The notes beneath the pieces are model-generated. The model ran no database searches and had not been told where the DNA came from. It saw nothing but the letters and a program-made list of their open reading frames with translations. This document shows, piece after piece, positions 53,244 to 63,217 of a stretch of 64,000 nt of DNA. Position 1 is the first letter of the stretch. Every line of letters starts with the position of its first letter. Origin of the DNA: Plasmodium vivax (Eukaryota; Apicomplexa; Aconoidasida; Haemosporida; Plasmodiidae). The stretch covers positions 558,001 to 622,000 of the forward strand of contig NC_009916.1 of NCBI RefSeq assembly GCF_000002415.2. Reading direction: 5' to 3'. The position numbers were made by a program, and so were the translations under genes.

Positions 53244-53629
53244 CACAACTGCTCAGACGAATTCCCTTTATTTTTGTCTCTATAAAAAAATTTATGAAAA
53301 ATTACTGCGTCTCATTTTTTGCGTTAAATCAGTAATTTCATTTTTATGACAAAAATAGATTACAGGCGTTCTACAAAAGGTAAATTTTTCAGAAAAAAAG
53401 AAAACAATGGGAAAGTTAACCTCTTCACACTGATAGCGGTGAAAAAATGTCTTCCCATTTGGTTATCTTTCGTTTGGTTTTATTTTGTTCGGTTTTTTGT
53501 TTTCCTTTGTTCGGTTTTGTTTTAATTTGCTTCGTTTTCCATTGTTCATTATGTCTTTATTATTTTTATTTTTTTTACTTTTCCTACATTATAAACATTA
53601 AACAATGATCAAACAAACAGACAACTTTA

Positions 53630-53660
<31 letters not shown>

Positions 53661-55596
53661 TCTTAATAGTTCAACTTTAGCCTGTGTGCAAGGCTATTTA
53701 AATAGCTTTAAAATGGACAAAAAAAAAAAAAAAAAAAGTGTTCATAATTTTTTTCGTATTTTTATGAGCAGCCATTAAAAAAAAAAGGAAGTTGTCGAAT
53801 CAGCACGCACGAACTTTGCAAAACGGACGGTGGGCGAATTCATTCACGTTCTATTGCTTTAACCTTTACCGAGCTTCTACCGCCGACAGCACGCGCAGAA
53901 CATAGACGTATATGTATACATACGAATGTGTACATTGCACATGTCAACGTATACATATTTACATTTATACCGCGTCATTTTCCCCCATTTTTCCAACATG
54001 CATGTATGTGCATGTACGTGCACATAATTCCGCGCTGCAATTTTTGCTAATTAATGCGCCATTCAGGGACCAACATGCACGTTGTAAATGTTGCAAATCC
54101 ATTTCTACGTCGTGTCGTTTGACAGTACAATGGTTATTAATCCAAATTTTAATTCTACATTGCTCGTCGTTATAAATGTTCATTTGTAGCATGATGACAT
54201 TGTGGACAAAATGTGTGTTTTCCCTATTTTTCCTTTTCTGTACTGAAGAGACCTTCACGATTTCTATTCATTGTCCATTTTGAAGGAAAGAAAAAAAAAA
54301 TTCTGAACAAGCACGTTCATTTTTGTGTGTGTGGACCCCCATTTGTTTCACCTTACTTGTTCATAACTTTTTTTTTTTTTTTTTTAAAAACTGTTCATAA
54401 AAAATTGTTTCTTTATGGCACCATGCATCCACATACGCAAATGAGCAAATCACTCTGCGGATTTGTTGTGTAAAAATGTTCACAGAAAGTTCCACATTTG
54501 GCAGTTGTTAGTTTTTTCCCCCTCTTTAAAACTGCGTAGAAATCACTTTTAAAAGGGTAAACATTTACTCAAAAAAAAAAAAAAGGAGAAGAAAGAGCCA
54601 AACGGACGAATGTTGCATTCATTTTGTTGTTTTAAATAAATTGTCACACGAAGAAACGTTCATGTAAAAATGTGCACACCAAAAACACAAAAAAAAGGAA
54701 AAAAGGAAAAAAAAGTTGTAACCCGTGGCCTGGTGGATCGCCTTAAAATGTGTGATAAATTCCCTGCGTTTACATTTAGAGAATATTGCCCATTTTAAAT
54801 GTATACGCAGTATGTATACTCTTTAATTAATGTACTAAAGCGCCATTTGTTCTCTCTATCTTTGTCATATATTTGCACAAACTGGTACATCCATCAAAAC
54901 AGCAAATTGGCCAAAATGAACGCGCATTGTGAAAGGCACACTGTGGGGGCAATAAACTATACTTACGAAAAACGGTGGATTACATTAAAAAGGGAGTGGC
55001 GCAAAATGAATACCTCCCTTTTGTGCACGTGTAGGATAAATTATTGTAAAAAAAAAAAAAAATGTCTATGCACAAAATAAAATAAAACGACGTGGTGAGC
55101 AACACACAGTAAGGCAAACCAAAGCGCAATGTCTGCAACGCTGTAGGGTCTAAAAAATTGAAGTGTCAATCATCTACAAAATGGGGGGCGCACAAATTGA
55201 CGTCGACCAACTCCGTAATTGCCTCAACACGCAATTACTTAAATAAAGTCATTTCATAAAACAACACTTTTTGCTTAATTAAAGGCACACACAAAAAATG
55301 GAATGAAGCACAAAGACGTCATGAAAAACATGAGGGTCTCCCGCCAAAAATTAGCTTCATTAAAAATGTTTAAACCGTTTATGCCCCCTCACTGCAAATG
55401 CGCAAACGGCGCATTCTTACAAAAAAAAATAAAAGAAAAATAAAAGAATAGCAAAGGAATAGCAAAAGAAATGAAAAATTAAAAAAACTCCAAAGTGCTA
55501 CGAAAAGAAACGTTTTTAACCCAGCAGAAAGGGATCCGTCTTTGAATTATTTCATATGTGCACATAATTATACACACATATGTATACACCCACGTG
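52253..55596. other. Long AT-rich spacer upstream of ARK3
   Basis: About 3.3 kb with no supported gene, between ARK3 (-) and the J-domain gene (-). It has many homopolymer runs, for example T at 53633-53661 and A at 53721-53737, an (AT)n stretch at 53221-53242, a GACAAAC-type repeat near 52485-52530, and many short stop-filled frames. It should hold the ARK3 promoter and long 5' UTR. A non-coding RNA cannot be excluded but nothing specific is seen. Confidence 0.5.
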
Positions 55597-57229
55597 TTAA
55601 TACTTGTCGAACTCAGCTGCCCTGCAAAAAGGAAAAGGTGACATACAAAATTAGTGAGCGGCCTCAATTCAGATCACATTAAACTATGTTTTGCGCCAAA
55701 ACTGCAGCAATTTCTCACCTAAATTTTCTCCCATGGGCATCTACCAAAAATGCTCTGCCTGTTTTAAAAAAAGGTTCACAGTTGAGGGAAAGAGTAATGG
55801 CACGGCAGAAGGGGCGAAGAAACAACGCACAAAAAAGCGCATACACGTGCACATATACGTATATATAACATATATATATTTTTTGCTGTTTTTTTTGCGC
55901 TACCATATGAGTCATATATAAGGATCGGCTTCTCATTAAAATGACTCTTCAATCTGCAAGAAAAGGGGAAGAAAAAAAAAAAAGTGATGTGTTTTTTTTT
56001 TTCCAAAATGTGCGTCACAATGGGGGAAAAATTAATATATATAAAAATGGACACTTCAAAGGTGCGTTCTGGACACTGCTACACACGCGGACGCAGCTTC
56101 CCTCCGTCAGCCTCTGCCATTACAGGTACTGCTTGTACACAATAAAGAGGAACAGAAAGGGGACGACGAACAGGGGGAATAATTTAAAAATGAGATTTAT
56201 GTAAAAGTGCTCCCGCGGGTACTTATGAAAGAGGTCGTTGAAGGAGTAACTGTAGTTGCTGTTCGCGTAACGCTAAAGGGGGGAAGTCAAGTGAGGCAAA
56301 ATACGTCAACAAAAGTGGCATCATTAGTGGTGTCACTAAGTAATATAATGGATAACCATGATGTTATGAAAAAAGGAAGCCTCCCTCTGGGGGGTAACAA
56401 AATGGATACCCCCCCGTGGGCCCCTCCTTTTTTTTGAGCAATTCATTCATATGTTACTCTGTTCTGTTCCCTTCTTTCGTTTTCCCTCATTTTACGAACT
56501 TCTTCGTAAAAGGCTTTGTGAAAATCGGTAAAGTCATCCGAGCGACTGTAACTTTGGTTGCTCTTTGAATCTTCCGCCTTGTTTCCCCTTCCGTAAGAGT
56601 TTTCTCCGTAGTGGGACTTTTCTATGGGGAGGAGGGAGGTGCGAAGTGGACGTAGGTGTGTCTTTTGTGTGTACGGATGTACTGCTGATTGCCTTACGCT
56701 CATGAATGAAGGCTTCTATATATCTTGCTGCCGCAGTGGAGTCAGTGGCTAAACGCGTGGCGGCACTTAAATGTATGATTACGCGCATAGTCGTCATTGT
56801 ACAGGGCTTGGTAGGCCTCCTGGATTTGCTTAAACTTTGAGGTGGCATCAGGGCTTTTGTTCAAATCGGGGTGGTATAACTTGACTTTTTTTAAATAAGC
56901 TTCGCGTATTGTTTTTTTGCAGGCATTTTTAGTTACACCTGGGAAGGCCCCCCAAAAGGAAAGAAAAAAAAAAAATTATTGAAATAGGACGAAATGGAGT
57001 TTCTCACGTGGGGTGTTAGATAACTTTACTGCGCAGGGGGACTAACTAGGTCTCTCTAAACATACGCAGAGACTGTGCAACGTCCTAATGACACAGGTGT
57101 GGTCAAACCCCTCTGTTTACACTATATCTGTGTGTTGCTAATGATGCCACGTGGAGCAGAAAGTCATGCATCCTTATGTGCCATTTTTTTTTTTTTTCCA
57201 ATTTTACCTAATATTTTGTGATAATTCAT
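55597..57229 (-). CDS. J-domain protein with a C-terminal membrane segment, seven exons
   Basis: Hsp40 co-chaperone. Exons on the minus strand: 57229-57208, 56938-56783, 56621-56458, 56272-56130, 55953-55904, 55758-55719, 55621-55597, giving 199 residues. All GT-AG, all phases consistent. The J domain starts at residue 1 (NYHKILGVTKNACKKTI), carries the HPD motif (KLYHPDLNKS) at residues 33-35 and ends QEAYQALYND. The next exon is Ser/Arg-rich, and exon 4 encodes one hydrophobic stretch (IFKLFPLFVVPFLFLFIVY) that would be a membrane anchor. A short tail (ending AAEFDKY) follows. The J domain would then lie on one face of a membrane, where it can activate an Hsp70. Exons 1 and 7 are only 22 and 25 nt. 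Confidence 0.85.
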
Positions 57230-59123
57230 TTTTCAAAAATTGTGAGGGCTCTGAAATTCGTTTCTGCAGATTCACATGAAGAAATAAATTCATAGCTGAG
57301 AGGAATGCCCCAAATAAATTTACTAAGCAGTGGATACTGTTCCTGTTGCATTTTTTAAAGGAAAAATTAAGCCCCCCCCCCTTCTCTCGGCCTCAATTTT
57401 CGCACGACAGTGGTCAGGCGTATTTTCGTATAGTCAGATAGGTACGTTGGTGACTACTTGTGAAAGTACTTTTGCATACCAACGGCATAAATTCACGCAC
57501 GAGAATGGTTAAAATTATATGTTCTTTATTCGCTAGGGGATTCGAAAAGGGGGTAATCATACGTATGCACTTGTTTATATGTATAACTGTTGGCTTTGCC
57601 TAAATTTTTTTTTTTTTTGCTAAATCACGCTGAACAACTCGCCAGGGTGAAACAGTCTCCCATTTTGATTAACCCTTTCTTCGACGCATATTTACTGCTC
57701 ATTTGTTGCTACACTTAGACAGAGGTGCGCATCTCTCATCTGTATGTTTTGCCCATACGTCGATATGGCACACAGTGGAGAGGCGCCCGTGTGATTATCT
57801 ACCTTGTTCGTCAGTCCCCCCAGCAGCATCACCCCCGGCTGGTACTTAGCCAAAAGGAACAATAAAAGGATGCTTGTTTTTGTGCCCCTTTCGTTTGTAA
57901 TGCCTCTAACGAGTTTTACGCAGCGATGGAGTGATGGGAGCGCCTATCCTGTGAGCTGAACAGGAGGACTCCCCGCAGTGGCTCATTCTTCTTAGTGGAA
58001 AAAGGCAGGCACAGGAAAGGGGCAAGTCAACCGCGGTGTTTACGTAATGCAGCCATTTTGCAGTGTAAAGTTTGAACAAATAAAAAAAAAAAAAATACAT
58101 TCAGAAGCATCTCCGCAAAATGCTAAAATGATTTGCTTGACCAACCAGCGGACAACAAAGTGGCAAACCGGAATGAATCTTCTTCACAGTGCGTGGTAGA
58201 TTTTTTTTTTTTTTTTTTTGGTTATGGATTGTGAACCCCGATTTGCAAGCTATGACCTTTCCTTCGTTGTGCATATTGCCAAACGGCTTTACTTTTATGT
58301 CCATTTTGGTACACCCAAAATTGGAGCGAATCTTTTCCCGCCCCTGCTCTCGCTTGTGAAAGCACATCACCGTCGTTATTTTTCCCTTTGCGCGTGATCG
58401 CTCCAGGGCTATGATGCGTTTGTGCCGTACATTTGCCGCATCCCTCCCTTGCGTAAAGGATGTGTGGGGGGCATACATACACGTGCACTCTTGCGTGTGT
58501 TCTCCTCTGGCGCGAGAGATGCGCGGCATAAAATGCTTCACCCGGATAAGGCAATCAGTCCCGCCGCGCAAAGGCATGCCCATACGTATGCGTACATACC
58601 CATTGGTTGAAACTGCGCGTTGGCTCCTTTTTCACCCATTTTCTCTGGTTTTCCCTGATTTTCCCCCGTTTTCCGCCATTTCCCCCTTTTTTGCACCTTT
58701 TGCGCGGAAAAGAGGAAACTCGCGCTTGAGGGGGACAAACATTTCGCTTGCGAAGAGCATACCCTTTGCAAGTCAGACGTATGCGCGAAATGGTCGTGCG
58801 TGAAAACTCCGCCGCATGGCGCTCACAGAATTTGTGTTTGCGCCCGCGTCGCAGCAGTACATACTGCGTACATACGTTTGTACGTACATAACGGCATACA
58901 TTTGTACACCCTTTTTTTTGCTGCGCTTTAAGACATGCGCGTGGGAGGCGCTGGACTGGAAGGGAGGGGGAATGGCCATGCATACGCACCGTTACTGCGC
59001 GCATACATCCGTAGAGAGAGTGAGGCATGAGGCAATTTGTGCCCCCGCACGTGCGCATCCTTGGCTGTAATTATTTTCCTGGCCTGCGTGGAGCGCCTGT
59101 TCAATTTGGCCTGTTCAATTTGG

Positions 59124-59210
59124 CCTCTTCTTTTTCGCCTCTTCTTTTTCGCCTCTTCTTTTTCGCCTCTTCTTTTTCGCCTCTTCTTTTTCGCCTCTTC
59201 TTTTCGCCCC
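59124..59210 (+). repeat. 14-bp CCTCTTCTTTTTCG tandem repeat
   Basis: Six near-perfect units of CCTCTTCTTTTTCG in the upstream region of the RCC1-like gene. A pyrimidine-only strand of this length could form an unusual DNA structure. Confidence 0.85.
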
Positions 59211-59469
59211 TTCTTTTTCTTTTTCTTCTTTTTTTTTTTTTTTTCCCTTTTGTGCAAATGTGTATGCACGGGTAAATTACTTTTTTGCTCCACTGTGTAT
59301 CACCATCCCGGATGGTACCTTCCCATGTGACGACTTTGCCTTACGCGTAGTTTTGCGCCACTGCGCGGGTATGCCCCTGTCGGTGGCGCGCCCAAAAAAA
59401 AAACAGTAGCGAGAAGAGCGGGTTGCCTCCCCACGCATAAGTCGTATACATATGTGAACACGTACGGAC

Positions 59470-59545
59470 GCACACACATACAGGCACACACATACAGACA
59501 CACATACAGGCACACACATACAGACACACACATACAGGCACACTT
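59470..59545 (+). repeat. CACACATACAGG-type tandem repeat in the RCC1-like 5' region
   Basis: Alternating CACACATACAGG and CACACATACAGA units just upstream of the ATG of the RCC1-like gene. It is in the 5' UTR, though its frame stays open into the gene. Confidence 0.8.
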
Positions 59546-59570
59546 CCACCCCCCACGTGCGCCGAATAAA

Positions 59571-61010
59571 ATGCCAAACTTGTTCAAAATAAAAAAGTCG
59601 AAAGAAGAAAACGTGTCGCAGCCCAAGCTAGTGACAAAAGCCATCATCTCGTCGGACTTCATTAAAAGGCTACCGAAATATGAAGACAAAAGGACTATTA
59701 TATACTACTGGGGGAAGAGAGTGATCAACGAAAATGACGACACGCCAGAGCACTTGCCAACGATATACACCGAGCTGTGCAACGTGAAAATTAAAGAAAT
59801 CAGTTGCAACAAATCATGTGCGCTATTTTTGAGCAACACAGGAAATATGTACTCTTTCGGAAAGGGGCTACATGGAGAGTTGGGCCAGGGAAATTTAATC
59901 GTCTACAGCATCCAACCAACCCTAATCGAGTCGGTCAGCCACATCAAGCAGATAGCCTGTGGGTACAATCACTCCCTCTGTCTGTCAAACGATAATGTTC
60001 TCTACGCATGGGGGCATGGCAATTATAATGGCCTAAAATGTAACATGGATAAATACGAGCCAACCATTTTAAATATAATTGATTATGGCGATGTGATTGA
60101 AACTACGCTGAACGCCCTGTCGCATTTAATCACTGACTATGAAAGGTGTGAAAAAAAAAAAAAAATCTGCACACAAATTTACGCAAAATATAATCAAAGT
60201 ATAGCTGTATGTGATGCTAATAGTTCCATGTATATATGGGGAGAGACATACAATAATTATTTGAAATATGTTCCCACTTTTTTTTACAAATTTGAGTGTA
60301 ACAAAATTAAGCAAATAGCCATGGGGAAAAACTTTGGCATTTTGCTTCTTCTCAATGGAGAGCTGTACGGATGGGGAGATGGCACTTATGGAGAGCTATG
60401 CAGACGATCCTTTGATGATGAGGGAGGGTGTTACTTCATATACCCTGAACCGCTCATCCTAAGGGATGCTAACAATAAGAAGTTGCCAAATATAAATAAA
60501 GTCAGCGCAGGAGCTAGACACGTGTTGCTAATAACGGAAGATGAACATGTGTGGTCTTTTGGTGATAAAATTTCAGGCCAGTGTGGAATTTCAGGCTTCC
60601 AAAATATTGTGACTACCCCCAAATTTGTGGAGCTACATGAAAATAATCAAAAGGCCAAAAAGGTTTTCTGTGGAGAAAGACACTCTGCTTGTATTAACAA
60701 ATTTAATCAACTCTACATGTGGGGTCATTCTGCGCACCACAAATTAATTTTTACTGCCAGCTCGGATTTTCTCCTAAACCAGAATGTCCAGCCAGGCATT
60801 TCCATTCAGTCTGGGCTGAAGCAGAAGTTTAACAAAGCCACGTTGATTTATTCTATGCTGCACCAGAAGGTTACCAATGCGTATTTGGGTGACGACTTCA
60901 CCATTGTGGTCGTCGGAGGAGAAACGTGCGAAAATACCAAGCAGGGGGACCAGTACTCTGATAAGACGTTTTACTCTGTGCAGGAGGAGAGCGCCTACGT
61001 GTCGACGTAG
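59571..61010 (+). CDS. RCC1-repeat (regulator of chromosome condensation-like) protein
   Basis: Intronless, 479 residues. The ATG at 59571 is the first in the frame; the frame continues upstream without ATG through a CACACA repeat, so the start is chosen on the ATG. At least six RCC1-type blades are visible, for example LFLSNTGNMYSFGKGLHGEL, YAWGHGNYNG, GELYGWGDGTYGEL, VWSFGDKISGQCG and QLYMWGHSAHH, so it should fold as a seven-bladed propeller. No extra catalytic domain is seen. RCC1 itself is the Ran GEF; many RCC1-family proteins act elsewhere, so the GEF function is not assumed. A 15-A tract near 60150-60164 encodes lysines. Confidence 0.9.
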   Translation: MPNLFKIKKSKEENVSQPKLVTKAIISSDFIKRLPKYEDKRTIIYYWGKRVINENDDTPEHLPTIYTELCNVKIKEISCNKSCALFLSNTGNMYSFGKGLHGELGQGNLIVYSIQPTLIESVSHIKQIACGYNHSLCLSNDNVLYAWGHGNYNGLKCNMDKYEPTILNIIDYGDVIETTLNALSHLITDYERCEKKKKICTQIYAKYNQSIAVCDANSSMYIWGETYNNYLKYVPTFFYKFECNKIKQIAMGKNFGILLLLNGELYGWGDGTYGELCRRSFDDEGGCYFIYPEPLILRDANNKKLPNINKVSAGARHVLLITEDEHVWSFGDKISGQCGISGFQNIVTTPKFVELHENNQKAKKVFCGERHSACINKFNQLYMWGHSAHHKLIFTASSDFLLNQNVQPGISIQSGLKQKFNKATLIYSMLHQKVTNAYLGDDFTIVVVGGETCENTKQGDQYSDKTFYSVQEESAYVST

Positions 61011-62016
61011 CCTCCACAAGGGTCTGTGGGGGGTGAGGCAAGGGGGACGTCCACGCGGAGGGGGGACGCCTAAGCGTGGTTAAATATGGCACCCGGACGA
61101 GCATCCGTTTCGAAACAGCGCATGCGTCTTTGCAAACGCGGAGTGTAGTTTCTTTTTGTTTGTTCGCTATATTTATTTTTTTTTGGGGGGGGAGGATGAA
61201 TGTTCCCTATCTGTTGGATGGGCTGCAGTCACATGGTGGTATCTTCCCCACGATGTCTCCCTCTCCCCATTTTTTTTGTCACCACGTGAATCCCCCCCCG
61301 AGATGCACACCTCCACCTAGCAGCTTTAAATAATTTCCCTGTTCAAGCACGCGCGCTGCCTACTCCTACTCCGTTTGTGCGTTAGCGCGCCTCCTCCCCA
61401 CCATTCCACAGCGCGCGCTTCTCGCGTGTAGACGCGTGGTGGGCCAATTAGCTAATTGTTTCACTCCAAATGGCCTTTTTAGTTGTATATTTTTCGTCCA
61501 CGTTGCGCATTTTTTGTGATTAATTTATTTTTTAAATGTGGAACGAGCGTAACGCGGCGTTTGTTTTTGTTTTTCGCGCGTTTAGCGGCGCGTTTATGTG
61601 GTGCGTTTATGTGACGCCTTTTTTGCCCATTTATGTGGCGCCTTTTTGACTCGTTCTTATAACACTTTTTGACGTATTCTTTATGACGTTTTTGTGACGC
61701 TCTTTTTTTCAAACGGGTGAACGCTAAATCTGTTGCTAGCAACGGTCACATTTAACGAAGCGTACGTAAAAAAAAAAAAAAAAAAATTCACTGCCCATTT
61801 TTCGCTAGCAGACATTTTTACAAATGCCGTGTGTGCAATTTTCCACGCACAGGAGGTTGTCCGTTTAGAGAAGTGGCAAGTACAGAATGAGTTAAACTGA
61901 ATTCGCTTCGGGGGGAGAGAAGGTATAACTCGCTAAATGACCAATTAAGGCTGCTCTGCGAAGGTGCACGTCCACAAAAGTTCTTCCGCGGGGGGATACT
62001 CCCCCAGTTGCACGCC
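61011..62016. other. Convergent 3' spacer
   Basis: About 1 kb between the stop codons of the RCC1-like gene (+) and the membrane protein gene (-), so it holds both 3' UTRs. It is rich in T runs and has GCGTTTATGTGG-type short repeats near 61590-61640. No supported gene. Confidence 0.5.
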
Positions 62017-62378
62017 CTAAACGATCGTCTCGTAATTCTGCACCTGCCGCTTAAAGTGAACTATCGAGAAAAAGGTCAAAATGGTTTCAATGTAAGTTTC
62101 GAGGAACGAAAAGGAGTTTATAATTATACAATTCAGTAGCAGCCATTTTGCAGCGGACGTGTGGCACCTTTGCTTCATATGGACCTCCGTGGAGTCTATG
62201 ATTTTCCCCGACGTTATCAGAGAGAAATAAAACGTGCAAACGTTCGTGGCAATCTTAACGATGCATAACGTTATGGTCAAAAAGGTGGATATGATAATTT
62301 CATCTTCGCTCACCACTTCTTCTCCCTTTATTAGCATAAAAAAAAAGTCGATAAAAAAGCTCGAAACTGAGAAGTGAG

Positions 62379-62416
<38 letters not shown>

Positions 62417-62721
62417 GAGCCGCTCATACCTGCAATTGCACACGCCCCTTCGCCCCCCGCGCAGCTAAAAGAATTACCCAAATTTGCCGCGGTGAAAAAG
62501 AGGATGGAAAATATTTCAAAGCATTCTTGGCGCAGAATTATGGAGAAAAAACACGAAAAGGTGAATACATATAACAAGAATATGTCTATGTAGAAAAAAA
62601 TGAACCAAATATATCTGAGGGGGGTTTTGTACAGCGGAGTGGGCCCGCTGATTTTCCTTCGAAATAGCGATCCTCGAATTTTTTCATTCAACCCTGTAAT
62701 TCTGCTTATGCGTATACACAT
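62017..62721 (-). CDS. Small multi-pass membrane protein, two exons
   Basis: Exons on the minus strand: 62721-62478 and 62366-62017, giving 197 residues; GT-AG borders and phase 1 join agree. Hydrophobic stretches near residues 36-60 (FIFFYIDIFLLYVFTFSCFF), 67-92, 105-135 and 155-180 suggest four membrane helices. There is no clear signal peptide. The N-terminus is basic. I recognise no family; it may be a Plasmodium-specific membrane protein. A region of tandem repeat lies upstream. Confidence 0.7.
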
Positions 62722-62777
62722 TATTTTGGTCCCCGTTTGTCTTTTTGCAAGCGCTGCTCGGTTGGTACCGCCTTTCC

Positions 62778-62905
62778 GATGTGGCTTCCTACACAGGCGC
62801 GGCTTCCAATACAGACGCGGCTTCCAATACGGACGCGGCTTCCAATACGGACGCGGCTTCCAATACGGACGCGGCTTCCAATACAGGCGCGGCTTCCAAT
62901 ATCGA
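62778..62905 (+). repeat. 18-bp CGGCTTCCAATACGGACG tandem repeat
   Basis: Seven or eight near-perfect 18-bp units, CGGCTTCCAATACGGACG with AGG, AGA and ATA variants, upstream of the membrane protein gene. The minus frame over it is open for 80 codons but shows no other sign of coding. Confidence 0.85.
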
Positions 62906-63116
62906 TGCCGCCGCTCCCCTTTAGTGCGCCCCCAGGAGGTGATGTTTTAAAAAAAAGTGGCAAATATGCCCACAGAATGGATAAAGACGCACTCGCGTTA
63001 CGTTTCGCGTGATTGCGGGTAAAATGCTACATATTTTATCTGCTTAAAAAAACACAAAAAATGTGGCGCGCGTTCAGTCTTTGCAGAGCAGTGGAGGGAC
63101 GATTAAAACTTAAAAA

Positions 63117-63217
63117 AAGTCATAAAATAGTCATAAAAAAGTCGCAAAAAAGTCGTAAAAAAGTCGCAAAAAAGTCGTAAAAAAGTCGTAAAAAAGTCGT
63201 AAAAAAGTCGTAAAAAA
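63117..63217 (+). repeat. 11-bp AAGTCGTAAAA tandem repeat
   Basis: About nine imperfect copies (GTCATAAAATA, GTCGCAAAAAA, GTCGTAAAAAA) near the right end, in a spacer. No function visible. Confidence 0.85.

Larger units (their letters stand above)
57230..59570. promoter_or_regulatory. Divergent upstream region between the J-domain and RCC1-like genes
   Basis: About 2.3 kb between two genes starting in opposite directions, so it holds two promoters. It carries a 14-bp CCTCTTCTTTTTCG repeat at 59124-59210, an ACACATACAG repeat at 59470-59545 and a T run at 58201-58219. Frames in this region (for example minus 58101-58583) show no family features. Confidence 0.5.

Noticed and set aside
58101..58583. 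160-codon minus frame in the spacer between J protein and RCC1-like gene
   Set aside because: No domain, lysine runs from poly-A and no splice-supported partner. Not called.
59454..59570. In-frame stretch upstream of the RCC1-like ATG
   Set aside because: It opens at GTG, not ATG, and is made of the CACACA repeat. Taken as 5' UTR.
62721..62963. 80-codon minus frame over the 18-bp repeat
   Set aside because: It is open only because the 18-bp unit contains no stop in that frame. No other coding sign.
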